Part shown: positions 6,383-15,132 of the stretch, in pieces
Position numbering within the stretch: position 1 is the first letter of the stretch
Layout of the letters: the number at the start of each line of letters is the position of its first letter
Source of the DNA: Sphingobacterium rhinopitheci
Lineage (GTDB): Bacteria > Bacteroidota > Bacteroidia > Sphingobacteriales > Sphingobacteriaceae
Length of the DNA stretch: 64,000 nt
Direction of reading: 5' to 3'
Assembly: GCF_022627575.1 (NCBI RefSeq)
Contig: NZ_JADEYQ010000010.1
Span: 1 to 64,000, forward strand
Made by a program: the position numbers and the translations under genes
Notes under the pieces: model-generated
What the model was told of the DNA's origin: nothing
The model's input: the letters and a program-made list of their open reading frames with translations, nothing else
Databases searched by the model: none

Positions 6383-7720
6383 ATGAAATTGAGATATCGT
6401 TTGTCCTTGTATTCGTTGCTGTTATTTAGTGTTGTCTTTTTGATACTGTCCCTATCGGTTTATTTATCTCTATATAAGGTGATGGAGAAAACGGAGATAC
6501 AGACGGTGGAGAGCAAGTCACTATTGGCAGCTGTTTATTATCTAGAGAAAGATGAGTTATCTTATAATGAACATGCATTGATCACCATTCAATTGGAGAA
6601 TGCTATCTCGAGGTCAAATATTGCTATTTTCAATGCTAAAGGCCAACAAGTAAATGGCGATATGGATTTTCCGCTGTCCAAGGATTTTTTGGAAGATGTG
6701 GTTGCTGACCATATAAGTCATTATATAACGGATGAATATTTCTATAATGGCATCTTTTACAAAGATAATGAAGGTGATTTTGTTGTCATAACAAGAGCAT
6801 CCAAAATAGAATTTAACAAACAGGTAGACGCTTTAGTGAAGATATTGATTACGATCTCGGTAATCTCTTTATTTATAATTTTTGTTTTTAGTCAGCTGTT
6901 GGGGTATATCGCTTATCAACCTATTGTGTCTATTATCGATCAGATTAGAAAGCGTAAAGAAAGTAACTTTTATCAACCATTGGAATTGAAAAAAGCATAT
7001 ACGGAAGTGAACGACTTAATCATTACATACAATCAGTTTATAGATCATATAGCTAAAACATTTGCTGTACAGAAGAACTTTATCGACTATGTGTCTCACG
7101 AGTTACGTACGCCCATTGCTGCATTGTTTGGTACGCTAGATGTCACAAAACAGAATAAAAGATCTACCAAAGAGTATGAAGAGGTTTTGGAGCAGCTAAA
7201 TCAGTATGCCAATGATTTGCAAGATACCTTGGATCAGATGATGCTGCTATCAGGCGCAAAGACCACCTTTGAACTGATTACAGTGCGTATTGATGAGGTG
7301 ATATGGCAAGTTATCGAAAAGGCTATTCTATACCATAGTGCACGTATTGAAGTTGATATCAATGTATCAAATGATCAATTACTGAAGGTCAATGGTAACG
7401 ATAAGTTGCTTGAATTGGCTTTAGATAATATTGTAGGTAATGCTATCAAGTATTCGGATAATCAAATTGTAAAGTTGAATTTTTTGGAGCGAAATCATCA
7501 TTTAGAGATAGATATAATTGATAATGGAATAGGGATTCTAGCTGAAGATATAAACCAAATCAAGCAAAACTTTTATAGAGGGAGTAACTCGAAGAACTAT
7601 CCAGGAAAAGGTATCGGCCTATCAATAGCTAATATTATATTCAGCCTGCATCAGATTAACTTACGTATTTCACCCAATCCCGCAGGAGGAACTATTGTAA
7701 CCCTAGTATTTGATAACTAA
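6383..7720 (+). CDS. Sensor histidine kinase, partner of the OmpR-type regulator
   Basis: 445 aa starting at the ATG 4 nt after the regulator's stop; a longer frame reaches back into the regulator but lacks homology. Two membrane segments (about residues 10-32 and 152-178) bracket a ~120-residue periplasmic sensor region. The dimerization domain has the phospho-accepting H239 in FIDYVSHELRTP. The ATPase domain shows the N box (LDNIVGNAIKYS), G1 (DNGIGI) and G2 (GKGIGLSI). Expected to sense periplasmic metal or envelope stress and phosphorylate D51 of the neighbouring regulator. Confidence 0.9.
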   Translation: MKLRYRLSLYSLLLFSVVFLILSLSVYLSLYKVMEKTEIQTVESKSLLAAVYYLEKDELSYNEHALITIQLENAISRSNIAIFNAKGQQVNGDMDFPLSKDFLEDVVADHISHYITDEYFYNGIFYKDNEGDFVVITRASKIEFNKQVDALVKILITISVISLFIIFVFSQLLGYIAYQPIVSIIDQIRKRKESNFYQPLELKKAYTEVNDLIITYNQFIDHIAKTFAVQKNFIDYVSHELRTPIAALFGTLDVTKQNKRSTKEYEEVLEQLNQYANDLQDTLDQMMLLSGAKTTFELITVRIDEVIWQVIEKAILYHSARIEVDINVSNDQLLKVNGNDKLLELALDNIVGNAIKYSDNQIVKLNFLERNHHLEIDIIDNGIGILAEDINQIKQNFYRGSNSKNYPGKGIGLSIANIIFSLHQINLRISPNPAGGTIVTLVFDN

Positions 7721-7734
7721 TACCTTCTTGATAT

Positions 7735-7775
7735 TCTAATGTAATTCTAATGTGATTCAAAAGTTTCTCTAATGT
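7735..7775 (+). promoter_or_regulatory. Putative regulator operator: four boxes with an 11-bp period
   Basis: TCTAATGT occurs at 7735-7742, 7746-7753 and 7768-7775, and a 6-of-8 match (TCAAAAGT) fills the remaining slot at 7757-7764. Starts are exactly 11 bp apart, so all boxes face one side of the helix, as with tandem OmpR/PhoB-type dimers. The array ends 8 bp before a TAATTTTG -7 element (7784-7791) and overlaps where the -33 element should be, as expected for an activated promoter of the efflux operon. Confidence 0.6.
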
Positions 7776-7783
7776 TGGGATAC

Positions 7784-7791
7784 TAATTTTG
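7784..7791 (+). promoter_or_regulatory. -7 promoter element of the efflux operon (TAATTTTG)
   Basis: Matches TAnnTTTG. No good -33 TTTG is found at the usual distance; the four-box array occupies that region. The first gene starts at 7808, giving a leader of only about a dozen bases. Confidence 0.5.
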
Positions 7792-7807
7792 TTCTCTTAA
7801 TATAGTT

Positions 7808-9067
7808 ATGGAAAAAAATAAAATTGCGCTTATTTTGTTGCTATGGTGTGCCTGTGGTCCGCTGAAGGCACAGATTTACTCCTTGAAGGATTTAGAGGTT
7901 CATTTCTTGGAGAACAATACGGCATTAATCGCTAATAAGTATAATATAAGCAAAGCTGATGCAGAGATTGTCCAAGAGAAACTGTGGCCTAACCCCAATC
8001 TAGCTATTACCGATATTAATTTATGGAAAAATGATACCGCAGATGAGCAGCCTTATCTGTTTGGGAAATTTGGTCGTTATCAACAGATTTCTTTTGAACT
8101 ACAACAATTAATAGAGACTGCGGGAAAGCGTAAAAAACGTATTTCTATGAAAGAGCTGTCTAAGCAGTCGGCCTTATATGATTATGAAGAATTGATGCGT
8201 GCCCTCAAGAAAGAGCTCCGCCTGTCTTATTATGCTTTGGAGCGTATACACCGTGAAGAGCTGCAACTTATCACTATGATCGATCTTTTTGAGCGCTTAA
8301 ATGCGCAATATGAACGACAGTCCGCACTTTTGAATGTACGCAAAGCTGATTATTTCCGTATTCAAACAGAGCTATTGGGTCTTCAGAAAGAACAGGTAGA
8401 ACTAGAAAATGCGAAGCATGATGCCCTTACCAACCTTCGCGTATTGACCAACTTGTACCATTTGGATAGTGAGCAGGTTTATTTTAGTACTTCCAGCCTA
8501 TTATTGACCTCTCTACTTCCAAATGATTTAGTAGAGCTAGCGACAACACTTAATATAGATCTGCTACGACAGGAAAATGAAGTCAATAGATCAAAGGGGC
8601 AGTTGGCATTAGAGATAGCGGAGCGTACGCCTAATGTTACGTTTCAACTCAATTATGATAGAGCAGACAATATCATGAAGAATTTCTTGGGGATAGGGGC
8701 AAGTATGGATATCCCCGTATTCAATAGGAATAAAGGAAATATAAAGGCTGCAGGATATGAAATGGAGGTACAAAAGCATACGCAAAAGGCACTGCAAAGT
8801 CAATTGGAACAAGAAATTCAGAAGCTTCTTAATCAAATCCACAGAATAGAAGCTTCTTTGGTCAACTGGCCTAATAAGCAAATGGAGGAACAAGTATTGA
8901 TGATTGAACGCTATAAAAAGTACCTTCAGAATCGTGAAGTAACCTTGATGGAGTTTATTGATTTCACGCAATCCTATAGAGAAGCGATACAGGCGTACCT
9001 TCAATTGCAAGAGACCTATCACCAAGTGTTTGAAGAGTTACAATATAACGTAGGTAAAGATTTTTAA
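7808..9067 (+). CDS. Outer-membrane efflux channel (TolC/CzcC family)
   Basis: 419 aa with a signal peptide ending near LKAQ (residue 22). The mature protein is a two-fold repeat of long amphipathic helices (for example residues 100-215 and 290-390) with short beta segments, the TolC/CzcC layout. The ..LLNVRKADYFRIQTELLGLQKE.. helix resembles CzcC/CusC homologs. It is the first gene of a three-gene unit with the adaptor (2-nt gap) and pump, and would form the outer-membrane exit of the tripartite metal exporter. Confidence 0.85.
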   Translation: MEKNKIALILLLWCACGPLKAQIYSLKDLEVHFLENNTALIANKYNISKADAEIVQEKLWPNPNLAITDINLWKNDTADEQPYLFGKFGRYQQISFELQQLIETAGKRKKRISMKELSKQSALYDYEELMRALKKELRLSYYALERIHREELQLITMIDLFERLNAQYERQSALLNVRKADYFRIQTELLGLQKEQVELENAKHDALTNLRVLTNLYHLDSEQVYFSTSSLLLTSLLPNDLVELATTLNIDLLRQENEVNRSKGQLALEIAERTPNVTFQLNYDRADNIMKNFLGIGASMDIPVFNRNKGNIKAAGYEMEVQKHTQKALQSQLEQEIQKLLNQIHRIEASLVNWPNKQMEEQVLMIERYKKYLQNREVTLMEFIDFTQSYREAIQAYLQLQETYHQVFEELQYNVGKDF

Positions 9068-9068
9068 G

Positions 9069-10169
9069 ATGAGAAAACAATTTATAATACTTATTTCTGC
9101 AGCGCTATTGATCACCAGTAGCTGCGCCAGCAAGGCAGATAGTCAAGGCGATGAAATAACAGATAGTTCTAAATTTTGTTTGAATGCTCAAATGAAGGAA
9201 AATACTCTGATAGAGGAAGCAGTGGAGCAAACTATAGCCGATCAGTTGACGCTGACGGGGAAGGTTTCGTACGATGAGAATAACCTTGTATCCTACAAAA
9301 GCTTGATACAAGGAATTGTCGTGAGGGTAGATTTTGAATTAGGTGATTTGGTCCAAAAAGGGCAGGTGCTTTCGGTTGTGAAATCGACAGAGATACAAGG
9401 TCTTTTGGAAGATAAACGAACGCAAATGAATAATGCAGAATTATTGCGAAAGCAACTTGCTGTAAAAAAGGAACTCCTCCACGACGGACTAGCGTCACAA
9501 CCTGAAGTTTCGGACTTGGAGTATCAATTAAAATCTATACAGATAGAAATAGATAGAATAAGTAAATCCTTGCGCATGTATCGGTCTATTGGAGATGGGC
9601 AATTTCAAATAATAGCTCCTCAAGATGGTTATATCGTACAAAAGGATATTAGTGTAGGGCAGTCTATTTCTGTAGAAGCAGAGTATTCTTTATTCTCCAT
9701 ATCTAATCTTAATAGAGTCTGGGTAATGGCTAATATATATGCTAATAATCTAAAATTTGTGCAAGCAGGTGATTTGGTACAGGTACGCACTGTTGCTTAT
9801 CCAGATCGTATATATCCAGGTAGAATTGATAAAATATATCATGTATTTGATAATAATGAGCATGTAACAAAAGCACGTGTGGTATTGGAAAATCAGGATT
9901 TGAGCCTTTCGCCGGGCTTGAGTGCTGATATCATCATCAGCAAGAAAAATACAGCAGGGAAGGCTTTTGCTTTCCCTAAAAAGGCGGTCATTTTTGTGAA
10001 TAATAACAACTATGTAGTGGTTTATAAAGATGATTGTAATTTGGCTATTCGTAAAGTCACACCTATTACAGGTACTCAAGAATATATCTTTGTTGAAGAG
10101 AAGTTTCAACCAAATGAAAAAGTTATTACCTCAAATGCTTTGTTAATATTTGAAGAACTAAATAAATAG
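9069..10169 (+). CDS. Periplasmic adaptor of RND efflux pump (CzcB/CusB family), lipoprotein
   Basis: 366 aa. A lipoprotein signal ends at C19 (ITSSC). Then a split lipoyl domain (VSYDENNLVSYKSLIQGIVVRV at about 79-98, and IIAPQDGYIVQKDISVGQSI at about 179-198) flanks an alpha-helical hairpin (about 110-170), followed by beta-barrel and membrane-proximal domains: the membrane-fusion protein order. It links the inner-membrane pump to the outer-membrane channel. It lacks the His-rich N-terminal extension of some CzcB proteins and the CusB methionine triad is not evident, so the metal is undetermined. Confidence 0.88.
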   Translation: MRKQFIILISAALLITSSCASKADSQGDEITDSSKFCLNAQMKENTLIEEAVEQTIADQLTLTGKVSYDENNLVSYKSLIQGIVVRVDFELGDLVQKGQVLSVVKSTEIQGLLEDKRTQMNNAELLRKQLAVKKELLHDGLASQPEVSDLEYQLKSIQIEIDRISKSLRMYRSIGDGQFQIIAPQDGYIVQKDISVGQSISVEAEYSLFSISNLNRVWVMANIYANNLKFVQAGDLVQVRTVAYPDRIYPGRIDKIYHVFDNNEHVTKARVVLENQDLSLSPGLSADIIISKKNTAGKAFAFPKKAVIFVNNNNYVVVYKDDCNLAIRKVTPITGTQEYIFVEEKFQPNEKVITSNALLIFEELNK

Positions 10170-10171
10170 CC

Positions 10172-13100
10172 ATGAAAAAGTTTGTACAAGCTATCGTGAC
10201 TTTTTCGTTGCGTAACACCACTGTTATTCTTTTCGGAACCTTACTGTTATTTTTTTGCGGTATATATGCGCTCCGATATACTGCTATAGAAGCATTTCCT
10301 GATGTAACAAATACGCGGTCACGTGTCATCACACAATGGCCCGGGAGGAGTGCAGAAGAGGTAGAGAAGATCGTTACTTTACCTATTTCTAAGGTGCTAA
10401 ATAGCATCCCTAATAAGGTAGATATACGCTCTATATCCTTGTTCGGTCTTTCCGTGGTAGAGGTTCAGTTTGGCGATGGTATTGATGATTTCTATGCACA
10501 ACAGTACGTTTCTGCAAAACTCCGTTCTGTGGATCTCCCAGATGGGGCAGATGCTGAAATTGAACCGCCATCTGGAGCCACAGGGGAGATTCTTAGGTAT
10601 ATTATCAAGAGTGATCTGCCTATCAAGGAGATTACCGCGATCCAAGATTGGGTGCTGGAAAGAGAGATACTTTCTGTGCCTGGCGTTGCAGATGTCGTAA
10701 CTTTTGGAGGTGAAGAAAAGATTTACGAAATAAAGATAAACCCTATACAGTTAAAGAATTATGATCTTTCTTCTTTGGATGTGTATGAAGCAGTATCCAA
10801 GTCTAATATCAATGTCGGTGGAGATATTATTCAACAGGGAGATCAAGCATACGTGGTACGCGGGGTTGGGTTGTTGGACAAATTGGAAGATATAGGTAAT
10901 ATCATTATTAAGGCCGATCGCTCTACGCCGATATTGGTGAAAAATGTTGCTGATGTCGCTATCTCTAGTAAGCCAAGGCTTGGTCGTGTGACCTATAATG
11001 AGCATGATGATGTATTACAAGGTATAGTAATATTGCTACGTGGCGCCAATCCTTCTGAAGTAGTTGCCCGGTTAAAGGGAAAAATCGAAGAGCTGAATAC
11101 GCGCACATTACCTGATAATGTAAAAATTGAAATTGTTATCGATAGGACCAAGCTCGTTGATAATACCATATATACCGTATCCAAAAATCTAATCGAAGGT
11201 GTCTTATTAGTTTCTTTGATCGTCTTTATATTCTTATACAATTGGAAATCTACACTTATTGTAGCATCGGTTATTCCGCTGGCTTTTCTGTTTGCTATCA
11301 TTATGTTGAAAATACAAGGGCTACCAGCTAATCTTATATCTATGGGCTCTTTGGATTTTGGCTTGCTGCTGGAAGGAACATTGGTTATTGTGGAGACTGT
11401 TTTTGTCGCTTTAGCAACAATACAGCATAAGGTAGGAGCGGAGCGTTTTGCCAAGATGAGTAAAATGGGCGCCATCAAGAAAAGTGCGGGTAGTGTTGCT
11501 TCCTATATATTCTTTGCTCTTATTATCTTGATTGTGGCTCTATTGCCAATTTTTTCCTTTCAAAAGGTCGAAGGGAAGATGTTTACGCCTTTGGCGTATA
11601 CCTTAGGTTATGCATTAATAGGATCTCTTATTTTGAGCCTTACTTATGTGCCAGCCATGTGTAAGCTGTTGTTTACCGAAGGTATGGTCGAAAAGGAGAA
11701 TTTTATAGCTAGGTTCTTTACTCGGTCTATTTATGGATTGTTTAGTGTTGCTTTTGCGTATAAAAAAACAACCATAATATCATTTCTGGTATTATTGATA
11801 GTGTGTGTAGGTCATTTTGCTAATTATGGCTCTGAGTTTCTCCCTAAATTGAATGAAGGTGCCATTTATATTCGCGCTACTCTTCCCAATAGTGTCAATC
11901 TACAGGAGTCAACAAGACTTACCAAAGAGATGAAAGAGCTGCTGTGGGAGGGCAATGAAGAGATAGATTTTATATTCACACAAACAGGTCGTCCCAATGA
12001 TGGTACTGACCCTACAGGCTTCTTTAATATTGAGCTGAATATTCAGTTGAAAGACCCTAAAGAGTGGAAACGTAATATATCTAAGGAGGAGATGATCCAA
12101 GAGATGCGTACTAAGCTGGTAAAATATCCTGGTGTTACTTTTGGCTTTTCGCAGCCTATTCAAGACAATGTCGAAGAGTATGTTGCTGGCGTAAAAAGCC
12201 CTTTAGTAATTAAGATTTTTGGCGATGACCTATATGACTTAGAGAAGTATGCGAATACGGTAGCTAAAGCTATTGCTCAAGTGAAGGGAATCACCGATAT
12301 CAAAGTCTTTAAGAATATTGGTCTTCCCGAATTGAAGATTCAATTGGAGGATCATATGATGGCGCGCTATGGTGTCACCACTGCTGAAGTACAAGCGGTG
12401 ATAGAGATGACGATCGGTGGGCAGGTAGCTACAAAGTTTTATGAGAATGATAGGCAATTTGATGTGGTTATTCGTTTTCAAGAGCAATACCGTGATACAG
12501 CAGAGAAAATCGGTAATATAATGATCCCTACTAGTGATGGGCACAGTATCCCTCTGAAAGAGATTGCTACAATAGGATATCAGACAGGACCTGCATTTAT
12601 ATATCGTCAAGGCAATAGCCGTTATATAGGTATAGGCTTTGGGATAGAAGGGCGCGACTTGGGGTCTACGATTCATGAAGCAAAGGAAGTGGTCGCAAAA
12701 GAGCTGAAGCTCCCCAAAGGGAATTATATGACTTGGGCAGGGGAGTTTGAGAGTAAAGAAAGGGCAGCCAAACAACTGACTTTAGTAGTGCCGATTTCGT
12801 TAGTTTTAATTCTGTTACTATTGTATTTCAATTTTGGTAATCTCAAGGATACAGCGATCGCTTCTCTTACGTTGCCATTTGCTTTTGTTGGTGGTTTCAT
12901 TTCCCTATGGGTGACGCAGACCATATTTGGTATTTCCGCAGGTATTGGTTTTATTATTCTCTTTGGTGTCGCCACTATAGATGGTATTGTATTGCTAGGG
13001 GTGATCAGGGATAATATGAAAACCTATAGCAATCTGATGGAAGCCATCAAAGATGGAGTCAAGAGTAGGATTCGGCCCGTAGTGATGATTGCCCTGATGG

Positions 13101-13294
13101 GTTCTTTGGGATTGCTACCCGCAGCTTTATCTACAGGGATGGGAGCCGAGATCCAAAAGCCTTTGGCCATCATGATTGTTGGTGGATTGATCGTGTGTTT
13201 ATTTCTTTCTTTTACAGTGTTGCCCGTCGTTTTTTATCTTGCTTATCGCAATGATAAAGGCTATAAAAAAAGTATAGAGCGGATGAAAAATTAG
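10172..13294 (+). CDS. Heavy-metal RND efflux pump (CzcA/CusA family)
   Basis: 1040 aa, the usual HME-RND size, with 12 predicted membrane helices and two large periplasmic loops. The proton-relay motif of TM4 reads DFGLLLEGTLVIVE: D395, E401 and E408 match the spacing of the D402-D408-E415 triad of CzcA, but the middle Asp is replaced by Glu. Expected to export divalent or monovalent metal ions from periplasm or cytoplasm using the proton gradient, with the two preceding genes as partners. Start is 2 nt after the adaptor stop, so the three genes are one transcript. A strong terminator follows. Confidence 0.92.
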   Translation: MKKFVQAIVTFSLRNTTVILFGTLLLFFCGIYALRYTAIEAFPDVTNTRSRVITQWPGRSAEEVEKIVTLPISKVLNSIPNKVDIRSISLFGLSVVEVQFGDGIDDFYAQQYVSAKLRSVDLPDGADAEIEPPSGATGEILRYIIKSDLPIKEITAIQDWVLEREILSVPGVADVVTFGGEEKIYEIKINPIQLKNYDLSSLDVYEAVSKSNINVGGDIIQQGDQAYVVRGVGLLDKLEDIGNIIIKADRSTPILVKNVADVAISSKPRLGRVTYNEHDDVLQGIVILLRGANPSEVVARLKGKIEELNTRTLPDNVKIEIVIDRTKLVDNTIYTVSKNLIEGVLLVSLIVFIFLYNWKSTLIVASVIPLAFLFAIIMLKIQGLPANLISMGSLDFGLLLEGTLVIVETVFVALATIQHKVGAERFAKMSKMGAIKKSAGSVASYIFFALIILIVALLPIFSFQKVEGKMFTPLAYTLGYALIGSLILSLTYVPAMCKLLFTEGMVEKENFIARFFTRSIYGLFSVAFAYKKTTIISFLVLLIVCVGHFANYGSEFLPKLNEGAIYIRATLPNSVNLQESTRLTKEMKELLWEGNEEIDFIFTQTGRPNDGTDPTGFFNIELNIQLKDPKEWKRNISKEEMIQEMRTKLVKYPGVTFGFSQPIQDNVEEYVAGVKSPLVIKIFGDDLYDLEKYANTVAKAIAQVKGITDIKVFKNIGLPELKIQLEDHMMARYGVTTAEVQAVIEMTIGGQVATKFYENDRQFDVVIRFQEQYRDTAEKIGNIMIPTSDGHSIPLKEIATIGYQTGPAFIYRQGNSRYIGIGFGIEGRDLGSTIHEAKEVVAKELKLPKGNYMTWAGEFESKERAAKQLTLVVPISLVLILLLLYFNFGNLKDTAIASLTLPFAFVGGFISLWVTQTIFGISAGIGFIILFGVATIDGIVLLGVIRDNMKTYSNLMEAIKDGVKSRIRPVVMIALMGSLGLLPAALSTGMGAEIQKPLAIMIVGGLIVCLFLSFTVLPVVFYLAYRNDKGYKKSIERMKN

Positions 13295-13316
13295 TTTTAA
13301 AGAAAATGTGTTTTTT

Positions 13317-13350
13317 AAACCTTCCTGTTGATTTACAGGAAGGTTTTTTT
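13317..13350. terminator. Terminator after the efflux operon
   Basis: AAACCTTCCTGT (13317-13328) and ACAGGAAGGTTT (13335-13346) form a perfect 12-bp stem with a 6-nt loop and a T run. It lies between convergent genes and can work in both directions. Confidence 0.9.
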
Positions 13351-13386
13351 ATATTTAACTAATAAGAAAATTAGGTCTAATGTGTT

Positions 13387-14436
13387 TTATATAGTTTTGG
13401 TAATCAGTACTTTTAATTGTTTTATATCATTTATAAATTCATCTATTATATGCTCGTTTGTAGCCCAAGATGTTATTATTCGTATCGCGGAGTAGTCCTC
13501 GTTAATTTCCTTCCACTCTAAGAATAGATACTTCTCTTTTAACTTTTGGATAAGTGATTTAGGGAGTATAGGGAATAGCTGATTGGTGGTCGAATATGTC
13601 AAAAAGGAATATCCATTCGCTTCCATTGCTTGCGTTATTTTCATGGCCATCTTATTCGCGTGAGCAGCTAAATCGAAGTATAGATTGTCCTTGAATAGTT
13701 CAAGAAATTGAATGCCTAGTACTCTTCCTTTTGCTAATAATGCTCCTTTTTGCTTGATGATATAATCAAAATCTGGCACCAAGGAAGGGTTGTTAAATAC
13801 GATTGCCTCTCCCAATAATGCGCCATTTTTAGTACCTCCAATATAGAATACATCCGTTAGTTGAGCGATGTCAGCGAGTGTCAAATCATTGTTGCCCGCT
13901 GTCAATGCATGTCCCAATCGGGCACCATCCATAAATAGGTACAGTGAGTGTTGTAGACAGAATGCATACAGATCTGCTAATTCGGATTTGCTATATAGTG
14001 TTCCAATTTCTGTAGAATTGGAGATGTACACAAGCTTTGGTTTTACCACATGTGGACGCATGCTATAGGCTTTTAGTACCTGCTCGATGGCGCTAGGTGT
14101 AATCTTACCATCCATACTTTCAATAGTGATGATACGATGCCCTAATGCTTCTATAGCGCCAGTTTCATGTGCATATATATGACCAGTCTGTGCACTTATT
14201 ACAGCTTCGTGTAGCTGTAGTAGAGCTGATATAATCAATAAATTTGTTTGTGTGCCACCGGATACAAAATAGATGCTTGCCTTTTCATTTTGTATGTGTT
14301 GTTTTATTATTTTTTTTGCTTCTATGCTGTATTCATCTTCCCCGTATCCATTTTGCTGGGATAGATTCGTTTCTATGAGCTTTTGGAGGATGTTTGGGTG
14401 TGCTCCTTCAGTATAGTCGTTTTTGAAATTATACAT
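13387..14436 (-). CDS. Threonine aldolase family PLP enzyme
   Basis: 349 aa, fold-type I PLP enzyme of the beta-eliminating lyase/threonine aldolase family. Visible marks are the N-terminal FKNDYTEGAHP, the cofactor-binding FMDGARLGHAL block (about 168-178) and the Schiff-base lysine in YIGGTKNGAL (about residue 203). Such enzymes cleave L-threonine or L-allo-threonine to glycine and acetaldehyde; similar sequences include other low-specificity aldolases. Its ATG overlaps the stop of the acetyltransferase gene (TAATG), indicating a translationally coupled pair. Confidence 0.85.
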   Translation of the reverse strand: MYNFKNDYTEGAHPNILQKLIETNLSQQNGYGEDEYSIEAKKIIKQHIQNEKASIYFVSGGTQTNLLIISALLQLHEAVISAQTGHIYAHETGAIEALGHRIITIESMDGKITPSAIEQVLKAYSMRPHVVKPKLVYISNSTEIGTLYSKSELADLYAFCLQHSLYLFMDGARLGHALTAGNNDLTLADIAQLTDVFYIGGTKNGALLGEAIVFNNPSLVPDFDYIIKQKGALLAKGRVLGIQFLELFKDNLYFDLAAHANKMAMKITQAMEANGYSFLTYSTTNQLFPILPKSLIQKLKEKYLFLEWKEINEDYSAIRIITSWATNEHIIDEFINDIKQLKVLITKTI

Positions 14437-14963
14437 TATTTATTGTTTAATTGTAATCGCATCATGATATCGGTTTGTTCGTCGTCACCGAGTTTAAAAA
14501 TATGTTTATCAAATGCCTCAAATCCATTTCTTTGGTAGAAATTGATGGCTTTATGGTTTTCCTCCCAAACACCTAACCAGATGAAATCGGCTTTTATTTC
14601 TGTAGCTATCTGTACCGCTTTCTCATAGAGTAGCTGTCCTATTTTATGGCCCTGGTATGCTTGGAGGACATAGATTCGTTCGATCTCTAGACTGTTGTGT
14701 TCTTTTAGTTCTGTCTGTGCAAGGCCTGTGTTGACTTTTAAATATCCTACTACGGAAGCTTTGTCTTTAGCAAAATAATAGCTGCTGTCTGTAGTGTTCA
14801 ACTGCTGGTATAGCTCCTCATTGGCAAAATTTACATCGAGATATTTCTGCATATCTTCTTCTGTATTGTCAGTGGCAAAAGTTTCCGAAAATGTTATTTG
14901 GGCAATATGTTGAAGTTCTGCAGCTTCATTGGGGCCAACTTTATGTATTTTAATAGATTCCAA
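14436..14963 (-). CDS. GNAT family N-acetyltransferase
   Basis: 175 aa, single GNAT domain. The acetyl-CoA binding motif A is seen as IYVLQAYQGHKIGQLLYEKAVQIA (about 102-125, Q/R-x-x-G-x-G/A variant), followed by motif B IWLGVWEENHKAINFYQRNGF. This pattern resembles spermidine or protein acetyltransferases, but the substrate cannot be told. It is the first gene of a two-gene unit with the threonine aldolase and overlaps it by one base. Confidence 0.85.
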   Translation of the reverse strand: MESIKIHKVGPNEAAELQHIAQITFSETFATDNTEEDMQKYLDVNFANEELYQQLNTTDSSYYFAKDKASVVGYLKVNTGLAQTELKEHNSLEIERIYVLQAYQGHKIGQLLYEKAVQIATEIKADFIWLGVWEENHKAINFYQRNGFEAFDKHIFKLGDDEQTDIMMRLQLNNK

Positions 14964-15132
14964 TTTATACTCCTTTTTGTAAGTAAAGATAGGCGATTAT
15001 ATAGATTATTTCAATTGACCTTCGTTAAGCAATTCCATTTATTAGATAGGGGTATAGCTAATATTTTTATACCTTAGTAACTGCATTATTTTAGAATGCC
15101 TACATTACCTTAAACCTAATTATAGATTAAAA

